24,764 nucleotides of DNA from Verrucomicrobiota bacterium (GTDB taxonomy: Bacteria; Verrucomicrobiota; Verrucomicrobiia; Methylacidiphilales; Verrucolacustridaceae): NCBI GenBank assembly GCA_016876055.1, contig VHDM01000007.1, positions 1 to 24,764 on the forward strand. Reading direction: 5' to 3'. The notes below the pieces were generated by a model. It had not been told where the DNA came from and made no database searches. It worked only from the letters and a program-made list of their open reading frames with translations. Below are positions 13,900 to 21,952 of the stretch, one piece after another. The stretch's first letter is position 1, and every line of letters begins with the position of its first letter. The position numbers were made by a program, and so were the translations under genes.

Positions 13900-15513
13900 T
13901 CACAATTCGCCCGCTTTGATTACCGTATCGTTTGCGATTTTTGCCAACCCCGGATAGTCCGCGTTGGCATGGAGACCCCGGCTCTCCCGCCGGCGTAGGG
14001 CCGACTCCACAATCAAAGCGGAGCAAAGTGCCAGGTTGCGTAGCTCCAGCAAATCCGGCGTCACTCGAAAGTCCCAATAGAACTCCTCAACCTCCTGCAA
14101 CAACAAACGTAGCCGCGATTTGGCCCGCCGCAGCCGTTTCGTCGTCCGAGCGATGCCCACGTAATCCCACATCAACTGCCGGATCTCGCGCCAGTTGTGG
14201 GTGATCACCACGAGCTCGTCCGCATCATGGGCTTGGCCCTCCTTCCAAAGTGGCAACCGGTCGCCCTTCGGGGCAGCGGCCAGGGACTCCGGCAACTTTT
14301 CGGCGGCCTCATGGGCCATCACCAGCGCCTCGAGCAGGGAATTGCTGGCGAGCCGGTTGGCCCCGTGCAAACCCGTGCAAGCCACCTCTCCCAAGGCCAG
14401 CAGACCTGCCAGGCTGGTCCGTCCATCCAGTTTGGCTTTCACTCCGCCGCACTGATAGTGAGCCGCCGGCACCACCGGAATCGGTTGCTGGACGGGATCG
14501 ATCCCCAGCTTTCTTAAGGTTCCGGTGATCTCCGGAAAACGCTGGGCGAGAAACTCCGCGCCCCGCGACCGTATGTCCAGGTAAACGCAGGGCGCCCCGC
14601 TTTCCTTCATCTCCCCGTCGATCGCCCGCGCCACGATGTCCCGCGGAGCCAGCGAGCCCCGGGGATCGGTTTCCTTGGTGAAATCCTCCCCTCGGGCATT
14701 CACCACCCGGGCCCCCTCCCCGCGTAGGGCTTCTGAAATCAAAAAAGTCTGCGCGTCCGGATGAAACAGGCAGGTCGGATGGAACTGCACAAACTCCAGA
14801 TTCGCCACTGCCCCCCCCGCCCGATAGGCCATGGCCACCCCGTCCCCCGTGGCAATCGCCGGGTTGGTCGTATACAGGTAACATTTCCCACACCCGCCGG
14901 TGGCCAACACCACCGCGGCCGCCGCCACTGCTTCCACCTGGTTACGATTCGCATTCAAAGCGTAAAGACCCACTACCCGGTTCGGACCCCTCCGCTTGAG
15001 TTTTTTGGTGGTGATCAGGTCGATCGCCACCATGTTTTCCCGCACCGTGATCCGCGGATGGGATCGGACCGCCGACAGCAAGGCCCTCTCCAGTTCCTTT
15101 CCGGTGATGTCCCCCGCATGCAGAACCCTCCGCTTGGTGTGCCCCCCTTCTTTGCCCAAGTCGGGTCCTCCACCCCCTTCCTCCCGCTCCGTGAATTTTA
15201 CCCCCAACTCCACCAGTTCAGCCACCCGCGCCGGCCCTTCCTCCACCACCTGCCGGACTACCTCCTCATGGCAAAGCCCCGCCCCCGCCTCCAGCGTGTC
15301 CCGCACATGCAATTCATAGGAATCCTCCGCCGAGGTCACGCAGGCAATGCCCCCTTGGGCATAATTCGTGTTCGACTCCACCGCATTTTTTTTCGTGAGC
15401 AGCAACACGGGCGCATGCCTCGTGGCTTTGAGGGCAAAACTCAACCCGGCGATCCCGCTTCCCACCACCACCACTGGCGCTGGCAAATCCCGACTTGGTC
15501 TTGTTTCGGCCAT
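13900..15513 (-). CDS. nadB: L-aspartate oxidase
   Basis: An FAD enzyme that oxidises L-aspartate to iminoaspartate, the first step of de novo NAD synthesis, in the cytoplasm. The 537-residue length is normal. The FAD motif is VVVVGSGIAGLSFAL (about 14-28). ESNTNYAQGGIA follows and is highly typical of NadB. Other marks are LEFVQFHPTCL, SEALRGEGA, the GLHGANRLASNSLLEALVMAH segment and the helical C-terminal domain. The partner nadA and nadC are not in the window. The start codon is 20 bases from the divergent tRNA-Asp, and the tRNA promoter overlaps the first codons of nadB. The stop is one base from that of asnB. Confidence 0.95.
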   Translation of the reverse strand: MAETRPSRDLPAPVVVVGSGIAGLSFALKATRHAPVLLLTKKNAVESNTNYAQGGIACVTSAEDSYELHVRDTLEAGAGLCHEEVVRQVVEEGPARVAELVELGVKFTEREEGGGGPDLGKEGGHTKRRVLHAGDITGKELERALLSAVRSHPRITVRENMVAIDLITTKKLKRRGPNRVVGLYALNANRNQVEAVAAAAVVLATGGCGKCYLYTTNPAIATGDGVAMAYRAGGAVANLEFVQFHPTCLFHPDAQTFLISEALRGEGARVVNARGEDFTKETDPRGSLAPRDIVARAIDGEMKESGAPCVYLDIRSRGAEFLAQRFPEITGTLRKLGIDPVQQPIPVVPAAHYQCGGVKAKLDGRTSLAGLLALGEVACTGLHGANRLASNSLLEALVMAHEAAEKLPESLAAAPKGDRLPLWKEGQAHDADELVVITHNWREIRQLMWDYVGIARTTKRLRRAKSRLRLLLQEVEEFYWDFRVTPDLLELRNLALCSALIVESALRRRESRGLHANADYPGLAKIANDTVIKAGEL

Positions 15514-15522
15514 CGCTATGAT
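15495..15522 (+). promoter_or_regulatory. Sigma70-like promoter of tRNA-Asp
   Basis: A TATGAT -10 (15517-15522, five of six to consensus) follows TTGGTC (15495-15500) with a 16-base spacer. Predicted transcription would start about five bases before the mature tRNA. It lies on the first codons of the divergent nadB gene. Confidence 0.55.
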
Positions 15523-15533
15523 TTTGATCAGCT

Positions 15534-15607
15534 GGAGCTGTAGCTCAACTGGTTAGAGCACCGCCCTGTCACGGCGGGGGTTGCGGGTTCGAGCCCCGTC
15601 AGCTCCG
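15534..15607 (+). tRNA. tRNA-Asp(GUC)
   Basis: A 74-base class I tRNA. The acceptor stem GGAGCTG pairs with CAGCTCC, with discriminator G. The anticodon stem CCGCC/GGCGG encloses CTGTCAC with anticodon GTC at 15568-15570. The T-arm contains GGGTTCGAGCCCC. CCA is not encoded. Its last nine bases overlap the 3' end of the opposing CDS. Confidence 0.97.
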
Positions 15608-16534
15608 TGGTTTTTCACGCAAGACCCCGCGCAGGGATGCTGGACTGATCCGCTCATCCTGCAGTTCGTCACCGTAATAAAGTTGCCACACATACCCTGC
15701 ATACTTGCCGCCCGCAGTCGGCCGGCTCTCCGCCACGACCGACCGCTCCCCGTCATTTGGCTTGCGCGGCGGACCGGGTTCCCACAGGGGAAGAGCCGCT
15801 TGACCCGGCCGCAGCACCCCGTCCGCTCCCCGCTCGAAAAAAGACACCCGCACCAACACTTTCGCGGGATCCAGATTCCCGGAACCCTCCACCGCCCGGA
15901 CCCGCCACCCAACTTTTTTCCCCCCGCCCCCGGTGGACCGCTCCTCCGTCCCGGTGAGGGCCAGCTTTCTCGGTTGCTTGGCCAGCGTTTCCTCCCGCAG
16001 GCGCGCCACCTGCTCCAGCCGGATTCGCTCCTCCACGAGATGAGCCCGGGCCAGGGCCAGCTTGCGGACCGCTCCACCAGGCTCACTCGCCCGGATCAAC
16101 TCACGCCATCGGGCCAACGCCCCGGTCGTGTCCTCACGAGCCTCCGCCAAAAGCGCGGCCGCCACCTGGATTCGCTGGTTCTGTGGCTCCTTTTGCCGGG
16201 CCTGGGTCAGGAGTTTGTCGGCCAATTCCAGCTGCCCCTGGGACTGCAACTCCCGCGCTTGCGCGAGCAGATCCTCGCCGCCGGGGGCCGCCGACTGCAC
16301 CCCCGCCACCGTCAATCGGGATGCGCCCGTGGGCAGCGGCAGATTGTTCAAGGCCTCCTGGGAGTCCCGCTGTTGGGCCGCCTCCCGCTGGGCCGCTTGC
16401 GGATCCAAATCCCAGCCGCCGGCCGGATGGCTTTCCCTTTGCCGCAACTGCCAAAGCCCGGCCAGCACCACCACCTGCACCGCCACCAAAACACCCGCCG
16501 CCCAAACCCACGAAAATGATCTCTTTTCCGGCAT
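15599..16534 (-). CDS. Single-pass membrane protein with TPR-like helical region, function unknown
   Basis: A 311-residue protein that I do not recognise as a named family. A basic N-terminus and one hydrophobic segment (about 10-29) place the rest in the periplasm. Residues about 85-185 are Ala/Leu/Gln-rich helices with a TPR-like pattern (LLAQARELQSQGQLELADKL and on). The C-terminal third (about 205-305) looks beta-rich (KVGWRVRAVEG, VLVRVSFFERGADG, YVWQLYYGDELQDE). It is the last gene of the Gld/DUF4340-type operon, three bases after the 95-residue gene. The final codons and the TGA stop lie inside the tRNA-Asp sequence on the other strand. A scaffold or periplasmic interaction partner of the ABC machine is a guess from context. 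Confidence 0.7.
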   Translation of the reverse strand: MPEKRSFSWVWAAGVLVAVQVVVLAGLWQLRQRESHPAGGWDLDPQAAQREAAQQRDSQEALNNLPLPTGASRLTVAGVQSAAPGGEDLLAQARELQSQGQLELADKLLTQARQKEPQNQRIQVAAALLAEAREDTTGALARWRELIRASEPGGAVRKLALARAHLVEERIRLEQVARLREETLAKQPRKLALTGTEERSTGGGGKKVGWRVRAVEGSGNLDPAKVLVRVSFFERGADGVLRPGQAALPLWEPGPPRKPNDGERSVVAESRPTAGGKYAGYVWQLYYGDELQDERISPASLRGVLREKPRS

Positions 16535-16537
16535 GGC

Positions 16538-16825
16538 TTAGGGTTGCGGGAGTGAGTTGGTTTCCGACCGGGGTTCCGCCTCGTCCTTCTTACCCTGCCC
16601 AAAGGACCGGAAAATGGATCCCATCAGATCGTCCGTGGCCCGCACCCGCTCCTGCCGCAGGATGCCTTCCGGGGTCTTGGATTTTGCATACGGGCGGAGC
16701 ACAAAAACGGAGAGACAAAAAATCACCTGCAACAACAGGATCCCCGCGACCAGATAGATGGCCACGCCATACAAACGGGGGCGCAGTCGCTCACGCTTGG
16801 AGCGCGAATCTTCACCGTCGGCCAT
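16538..16825 (-). CDS. Small single-pass membrane protein, function unknown
   Basis: A 95-residue protein with a charged N-terminus (MADGEDSRSKRERLRPRL), one long hydrophobic segment (about 19-43) and a polar C-terminal tail. The tail contains LRQERVRATDDLMGSIFRSFG. I recognise no family. It sits between the DUF4340-type gene (30 bases upstream) and the 311-residue gene (three bases downstream), both on the same strand. The tight spacing and the shared single-membrane-span design suggest a component of the same envelope complex. Confidence 0.7.
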   Translation of the reverse strand: MADGEDSRSKRERLRPRLYGVAIYLVAGILLLQVIFCLSVFVLRPYAKSKTPEGILRQERVRATDDLMGSIFRSFGQGKKDEAEPRSETNSLPQP

Positions 16826-16855
16826 GCTTTCAGCCTAACGGAAAGCCCGGCCCCG

Positions 16856-18643
16856 TCACCTTCCGGATGGCGCCGGAGGCGTCGCCGAGGGGGATAAACC
16901 GGGATCGCGCTTCAACCACTCCACTTGCTGCCGCGTCACCAGCCCGGCAAATTCGCCGCCCTCCCGGCGGATCGGCGCGGTTCCGTCCGCCAGCGGCCGA
17001 CCCAGCGTGACCTGGGTACGCTTGTTCCCCTCTCCCTCCACCACCAACTCCACCTCCGGCTTGCCGAACTCCTTTTTGCCCGGGGCCCCCGTCCAGCGAA
17101 TCACCTCCAAATCCAAAATCCTAGTGGCGTACCCAGCCGCCTCCGGAATATCCGCTTCCGGCCCGGCCGCCCGCCAACGGCCATCCTCACCGGCCCGGTA
17201 CTCCCTGCGCTGTCCGCCCGACGACCAGATCAGCCCGCGTACAGACCCGAAATCCTTCGGCAACAACCTCCGCTCCAGCCAGCCCATTGCATTCTCCGGC
17301 GTTTCCCGGATCAAGGCCACCGTGGTCGCCATGGTTCCGGTGATCGCCGAATTCTGCACATAGACCTCATCCTTGGTTTCTTCACCAAAGCTCAGGGTCT
17401 CGGTCTTCATCGTGGTGCCGTTGGTGGAGGGAACGGGCCAAGACAGCGTGGCCGTCACCCTCGGCTTCGCAAAACCCAGCTTGGCCGGATCTTCCGTCGC
17501 CAGAAATCGATTGGCCCGCGAATTCAACACTGCGTCCAGCCATCGGTCCACCCGGGCAGGATCCGCTGCCCGGCTCTTCCCGCCCCAAGCGGCCACCCAG
17601 CCGTCTCCCTGCTTTTCCAGCCGGTACTCCCCACCCCGCCCCCCGAACTCGATCTGCCCGATCAGGCTGGGCGCTGGAAACGTCGCCAATCGCCGATCCC
17701 GCACCCGTTCCGGTAATTTCCCCAACTGCTCCAGCGCCCCCCGGGGAAGGGTGAAGACAAACGGTCGGTCGGCCATCCGCGCGAAGACTTGGTTGGTGTC
17801 CTGCGGATTGACTTGGCCGATCTGTAAAATGCGATTCGTGGCCTTCGTGCGGATCTCAAAAGACTGCGCCGGCGCGGTCAGGCCATACAGGGCCGGATCC
17901 GCCTTGGAATCCGCGACGAAATCCGTCGCCCGCAACGCCGAAACCTCCCCCAAGACGCTATTCAGGGCCCCAGGGTCCGCGGGTGCCTCCACCGGCTTGC
18001 GGATGATCCAAGCCCCCTCCGCCGTTTTTTGAATCTCCACCTCCGTCGCCCCCTGCCGCAAGCGGAAGTCCTCCACCTCCGGAATCACCAAGGGAAACAC
18101 CCGCTTTTCCCGCCAAGCCGTCAGGTCCTTGTCCATCGCCTCCGCCAGTTGATTCTGCACCACCACCAGCTCCTCCCCGCGCCGGGGTTGCCTGACCCGC
18201 GCAAAGATACCACCGGCAATCGGCGTCTCCCGGCCTATCTCCACCGACAGCTCCCCTTCCGGCGTCGCCACTTTCAGGGTTCGGCTGGGTTGCCCCAGAC
18301 CGAAGGTCTGGCGGTTGACCTCCGTGTTGGCCTCTTTCGGCAGGGTCTGCATCCTCTCCACAAACTGAACCTCGGAAAGGAGTTGGCCCACGGTGGTTCC
18401 GTCGGCACCCGTCTCCACCGGTTTGGCGATCTGCCACTCCCCATCCTTGGGTTTTTGGAAAACCAACGCTCCCTTCGCCGTGGTGAGCTCGATCCGATCC
18501 GCCTCCCGCACCGGTAACAGCGTTACGCGCTTGGATTCCTGCTTGCCCCGCTCCGTTCCCGGCGTCTTTTTTTGTAGAAAGCTGAGCGCCCCGAGCATCA
18601 CCAGCAGGAGACCGGCCGCCACCAACAACCCACGCGTGCTCAT
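16856..18643 (-). CDS. DUF4340-type protein made of four tandem ~140-residue repeats
   Basis: A 595-residue, membrane-anchored (hydrophobic segment about 5-22), mainly periplasmic protein. DUF4340 proteins accompany GldG-type ABC systems, and their function is unknown. By eye the sequence divides into four repeats starting at about 49, 191, 328 and 469. Each has a strand-rich part ending in a Trp-containing turn (GEWQIAKPV, GAWIIRKPV, DGWVAAW, GRWRAAG), a helix (VGQLLSEVQFVERM or like), an FG(L)xxP turn and an IG-type strand. Each closes with a basic W/L-R-type segment. The stop lies 30 bases before the 95-residue gene; the start follows the GldG-like stop by seven bases. The repeats suggest a rod- or spring-like periplasmic scaffold, but that is inference. 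Confidence 0.8.
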   Translation of the reverse strand: MSTRGLLVAAGLLLVMLGALSFLQKKTPGTERGKQESKRVTLLPVREADRIELTTAKGALVFQKPKDGEWQIAKPVETGADGTTVGQLLSEVQFVERMQTLPKEANTEVNRQTFGLGQPSRTLKVATPEGELSVEIGRETPIAGGIFARVRQPRRGEELVVVQNQLAEAMDKDLTAWREKRVFPLVIPEVEDFRLRQGATEVEIQKTAEGAWIIRKPVEAPADPGALNSVLGEVSALRATDFVADSKADPALYGLTAPAQSFEIRTKATNRILQIGQVNPQDTNQVFARMADRPFVFTLPRGALEQLGKLPERVRDRRLATFPAPSLIGQIEFGGRGGEYRLEKQGDGWVAAWGGKSRAADPARVDRWLDAVLNSRANRFLATEDPAKLGFAKPRVTATLSWPVPSTNGTTMKTETLSFGEETKDEVYVQNSAITGTMATTVALIRETPENAMGWLERRLLPKDFGSVRGLIWSSGGQRREYRAGEDGRWRAAGPEADIPEAAGYATRILDLEVIRWTGAPGKKEFGKPEVELVVEGEGNKRTQVTLGRPLADGTAPIRREGGEFAGLVTRQQVEWLKRDPGLSPSATPPAPSGR

Positions 18644-18650
18644 CCGAAAC

Positions 18651-20165
18651 CTAGCTCCGCCGCCGCCACCAGACCAACACCCCCATCCCCGCCGTCAGCA
18701 GCGGAATGCCCAGAAAGACAGAGAGGACAATGCCCCGTTGTTGCCCGTCATTCAGCGCCACCGCAAAGTCCATCGGTGCCTTCGGCGAAATTCCCAGCGA
18801 ATCCTGCCGCCCCAACACCCATTGCAGTGCATTGACCATGAAGTCCACTTCGAGCGGGGAAAGGTTCTGGTTGGCAAAGGCCGAAGCGGAACCAATCGCC
18901 ACCACCCGCAGGGATGGAGCCTCCTGGCCTTTGTCCCCGGGAGCCGAACCATCGACCACCGCCGCGACCGTGAAGGGACCCTTCCGGTCCTCTCCCTCCA
19001 CAAAATCGGTTTTTTTACCGGCCCCCAGCGGCCAGGTCTTGGCCCAATAACGGTCCGAGGTTTCCACCAGCATTTCCGCCCGGGTCGTGGCCCCGGCGGG
19101 CTGCGGCTTCAGGGTCAGGGACCGGGCGGGACCAAACCGCAACGAACCCCCCACATTCTCAATCCACTGGATCGCCGGTTGCATGGAAAAGCGCGTCCCC
19201 ACCGTCTCCTCGTTGATGCCTTGCGCCAGTCCCGCTGTGCTCAACACCGCGACTTTCCGAAAAATCTTGTTGCTGTCGAAAACCATCCCCGCCTCTTCCA
19301 GCAGGGTTTCCAAGCCGGTCGGACTGCCGGGATCCAGCGCTAGGACCAGCCGTCCAGGCTTGGCCAGGTAGGCCTTGAGCGAGGCTACCGCCGCCGCCGG
19401 CCACGGGAACTTGGGGCCCGCCACCAACACCGCATCCGCGTCCGCCGGCACCCCTTCCACCTCTCCGGGCTTCCACGGAACCAGTTCGAGGTTTTGTGAC
19501 CCCAACCGCGCCGCCAGCAGCGAATACCCGGCTGGATCCCGGTCAGCCGAAACCAGGTTGTACTCCCCATGCCCTGCCGCCACATACACCTTCGAGGACC
19601 TTCCCTGCACCAACTCGCTGATGGCCGAGGAAATTTTTTCCTCGGCGTTGAACGACTTCACCCGCGCCGCCCCGCCTGCCATCATCATCCCAGGGTCGAT
19701 CACCGCCATCTCCGCCACCTTCAGCACCCGGGACCGCTCCCCATATTCCAGAATCACCACGTTCTCATTGCTGGTGAGTTTGAACTTTTCCGCCAGCTTC
19801 TGCGCCCCCTGCAAATCCAAAAATGGCTGCACCACTGTCACTTGGATTTTTCCACCCGCGCGATACTTGTACTCCTCCAGTAGTTTCAGCACGTCCTCCT
19901 GGATCAGGCTCCCCGTGGCATCCCCCTCCGGAGCCAAAAAAGCCGTGATCGCCAGGTTGCCGGGCAGCGCTTTCAGCAGGTTCAGCGACTGGGTGGAAAG
20001 TTGCTGAAAGCGGTTGAGCGAAAAATCCCCGCGCACGTAGTGCCGCCACCCGATGAAGTTGGTGCCAAACAACAGCGCCACCAGAATGGGCAGAAACAGC
20101 CAGTGATTCCGCGCCTGGGCCCGGCGGGTTTTGCGGAGCTGGGAAAGAGGGGGAGGCGTACCCAT
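18651..20165 (-). CDS. GldG-like ABC-transporter auxiliary protein
   Basis: A 504-residue protein of the GldG/ABC-type auxiliary (intraflagellar-transport-like) family. An N-terminal transmembrane segment (about 25-44) is followed by the conserved GDFSLNRFQQLSTQSLNLL. A large extracytoplasmic alpha/beta region comes next. Its marks are VVQPFLDLQGAQ, SSAISELVQG, VYVAAGHGEY, and LVAGPKFPWP with RLVLALDPGS. A second hydrophobic segment near 478-500 ends the protein (TAGMGVLVWWRRRS). In Bacteroidetes GldG pairs with GldA and GldF and is needed for gliding; in other phyla its role is unknown. The permease gene ends four bases upstream, and AAAGGA there is a good ribosome site. Gliding is not implied here. 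Confidence 0.82.
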   Translation of the reverse strand: MGTPPPLSQLRKTRRAQARNHWLFLPILVALLFGTNFIGWRHYVRGDFSLNRFQQLSTQSLNLLKALPGNLAITAFLAPEGDATGSLIQEDVLKLLEEYKYRAGGKIQVTVVQPFLDLQGAQKLAEKFKLTSNENVVILEYGERSRVLKVAEMAVIDPGMMMAGGAARVKSFNAEEKISSAISELVQGRSSKVYVAAGHGEYNLVSADRDPAGYSLLAARLGSQNLELVPWKPGEVEGVPADADAVLVAGPKFPWPAAAVASLKAYLAKPGRLVLALDPGSPTGLETLLEEAGMVFDSNKIFRKVAVLSTAGLAQGINEETVGTRFSMQPAIQWIENVGGSLRFGPARSLTLKPQPAGATTRAEMLVETSDRYWAKTWPLGAGKKTDFVEGEDRKGPFTVAAVVDGSAPGDKGQEAPSLRVVAIGSASAFANQNLSPLEVDFMVNALQWVLGRQDSLGISPKAPMDFAVALNDGQQRGIVLSVFLGIPLLTAGMGVLVWWRRRS

Positions 20166-20169
20166 CCGC

Positions 20170-20922
20170 TTATCCTTTAAGTCGGCGTCCCGCCATCACT
20201 CGCTGGGTCAGGATCAGAAAAAAGACCGTCCCGCTCAGGTAAAAAACCACCGGGCGGGAATCAAAGATCCCCGCACTAAAGGACCTCATTTGTTCCAGCG
20301 TGAACACGTAGGTCAGCGCCTCCCTCCAGCCCGGATCCCGCACCAAATAGCTGAGGAATCCGGCAAAAAACAACAGGGCAATGATCGTGAAGGAAATCAT
20401 CGCCGCCACCGCCTGATTGCGGCTGAGCACGGACCCAAAAATTCCGATCGCGAGGTAAAACATCCCCACCAGAGCCACCATCAGGTAGGAGAGGGCCAGC
20501 GGGGCCCAGGCCACCGGCACCGTTTGGCCCGTCCACGCCTGAAAAATCGCCAGTCCCAGCAGGGAGGGCACCCAGAGGATCAGGTAGAACGTCAGCGCCC
20601 CGAAGAACTTTGACAAGATCACGTCCCCGTCCCGCACCGGCGCCGTGAGCAGCATCTCAATCGTGCCGGTTTTGTACTCCTCCGAAAACAGGCGCATCGT
20701 CAGCACCGGCACCAGGATGATCAGCAGGAACCAAAAATGGAAAATATAGAAATAGATCTGCATCACCGTGAACTCCCGCACCCCTTGCCCCAGGTACGCA
20801 ACGCACTGGCTGAAACTGAATCCGCTGACCAGCGCCATGCAGGTCAGCAACACCCACGCGATCGGCGAAAGGAGCAACGCTCCCGCCTCTCTTTTCCACA
20901 AAATCCAGAAAGCCCGCGTCAT
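20170..20922 (-). CDS. GldF-like ABC transporter permease
   Basis: A 250-residue integral membrane protein with about six transmembrane segments of the ABC-2 type. The motif RLFSEEYKTGTIEMLLTAPV after the second helix is the common GldF/ABC-2 signature, and the next helices carry FYLILWVPSLLG and VAAMISFTIIALLFF. It would form the membrane pore with the GldA-like ATPase. I choose the ATG at 20922, four bases after the ATPase stop. The longer frame begins with nine extra residues inside the ATPase coding region. The substrate cannot be inferred. Confidence 0.9.
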   Translation of the reverse strand: MTRAFWILWKREAGALLLSPIAWVLLTCMALVSGFSFSQCVAYLGQGVREFTVMQIYFYIFHFWFLLIILVPVLTMRLFSEEYKTGTIEMLLTAPVRDGDVILSKFFGALTFYLILWVPSLLGLAIFQAWTGQTVPVAWAPLALSYLMVALVGMFYLAIGIFGSVLSRNQAVAAMISFTIIALLFFAGFLSYLVRDPGWREALTYVFTLEQMRSFSAGIFDSRPVVFYLSGTVFFLILTQRVMAGRRLKG

Positions 20923-20926
20923 GCCT

Positions 20927-21853
20927 TTACTCTTGGGTGAGCTCCACAAACACGTCTTCGAGGCGGGCCTTCTCCCGGCGGAAATCCCGCAAAGGCCAGT
21001 TCTCCCGCTTGATGAGCTGATCCACCTCGCCCCGGATATCCTTGCCGGGCACCGCCACCACCTCGACCGCGACCCAGTCGCCCGCCTGGCTGATCTCCGT
21101 CGCCACGCTTACCTCGGACAAAGCTCTCAACTTCTCCAGCACCGTCGCCGGGTCGGCCTTCACCTCGATCTGGAGCGCCCCCGCCTGAACCCGTTTTTCC
21201 AAATTAGCCAAGGTGTCCGAGGCCTCGATCCGCCCCCGGTTGATGATGATCGCGCGGCCGCACACCATCTCCACCTCGGAAAGAATGTGGGTGGAAAGCA
21301 CGATCGTCCGGTCTTGGCCCAACTCCTTGATCAATTCCCGGAAGGAACGGATTTGATGCGGATCCAATCCGGCCGTCGGCTCATCCAGAATCAACAGGGG
21401 CGGGTTGTGAATGAGCGCATCGGCCAGGCCAACCCTTTGCCGGTACCCCTTGGAAAGGGTCCCGATAATTTTGTGACGCACTTCCGCCAGCCCGCATTGG
21501 TCCAGCACCAGGTCCAGGCGACGGGCTATTTCGCCCCGCCCGACCCGCTTGAGCCGACCCCGGTACTCGAGGAACTCTCCCACCCTCATCTCGGGATACA
21601 GCGGCACATTCTCCGGCATGTAACCGATCCGCTGGCGGACCCGCAGGCTCTGCTCCGGCAAATGGGCCCCGGCCACCTCGATCTTGCCGTCCGTCGCGGG
21701 CAAGTACCCTGTGATCATCCGCATCGTGGTTGACTTCCCCGCCCCGTTTGGCCCGAGAAAACCCACCACCTCCCCTTTGGCCACGGAAAAAGAAATGCCC
21801 TTAACCACCTCCCCCCCCGCATAGCGCTTGGATAAATTTTCGACGGCGATCAT
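20927..21853 (-). CDS. GldA-like ABC transporter ATP-binding protein
   Basis: A 308-residue ATPase that powers the adjacent permease. Walker A is GPNGAGKST (34-42). The signature LSKGYRQRVGLA (133-144) replaces the common LSGGQ and is usual in GldA-like proteins. Walker B is LLILDEPTAGLD (153-164), and the H-loop is STH (187-189). The C-terminal 90 residues form a regulatory domain (ALQIEVKADPATVLEKLRAL and on). It is the first gene of a six-gene operon running to 15599, and a sigma70-like promoter lies just upstream. The predicted transcription start is only about eight bases before ATG, so translation is probably without a Shine-Dalgarno. Bacteroidetes GldA is needed for gliding; here the role is open. 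Confidence 0.92.
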   Translation of the reverse strand: MIAVENLSKRYAGGEVVKGISFSVAKGEVVGFLGPNGAGKSTTMRMITGYLPATDGKIEVAGAHLPEQSLRVRQRIGYMPENVPLYPEMRVGEFLEYRGRLKRVGRGEIARRLDLVLDQCGLAEVRHKIIGTLSKGYRQRVGLADALIHNPPLLILDEPTAGLDPHQIRSFRELIKELGQDRTIVLSTHILSEVEMVCGRAIIINRGRIEASDTLANLEKRVQAGALQIEVKADPATVLEKLRALSEVSVATEISQAGDWVAVEVVAVPGKDIRGEVDQLIKRENWPLRDFRREKARLEDVFVELTQE

Positions 21854-21867
21854 AGGGGTGAAACTGG

Positions 21868-21896
21868 AAAATAGAAAAACTGTTGAGGAGGGTCAA
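21868..21896 (-). promoter_or_regulatory. Sigma70-like promoter of the Gld-type ABC operon
   Basis: On the minus strand TTGACC and TATTTT are separated by exactly 17 bases. The -35 differs from consensus at one base. The start codon of the ATPase lies about eight bases after the predicted transcript start, so the mRNA would be almost leaderless. Confidence 0.6.
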
Positions 21897-21952
21897 GGGA
21901 ACCTCACCCGAAACCTCTCGACATTCCCACCTCCAGCGTCGTTTCTTGTCCC

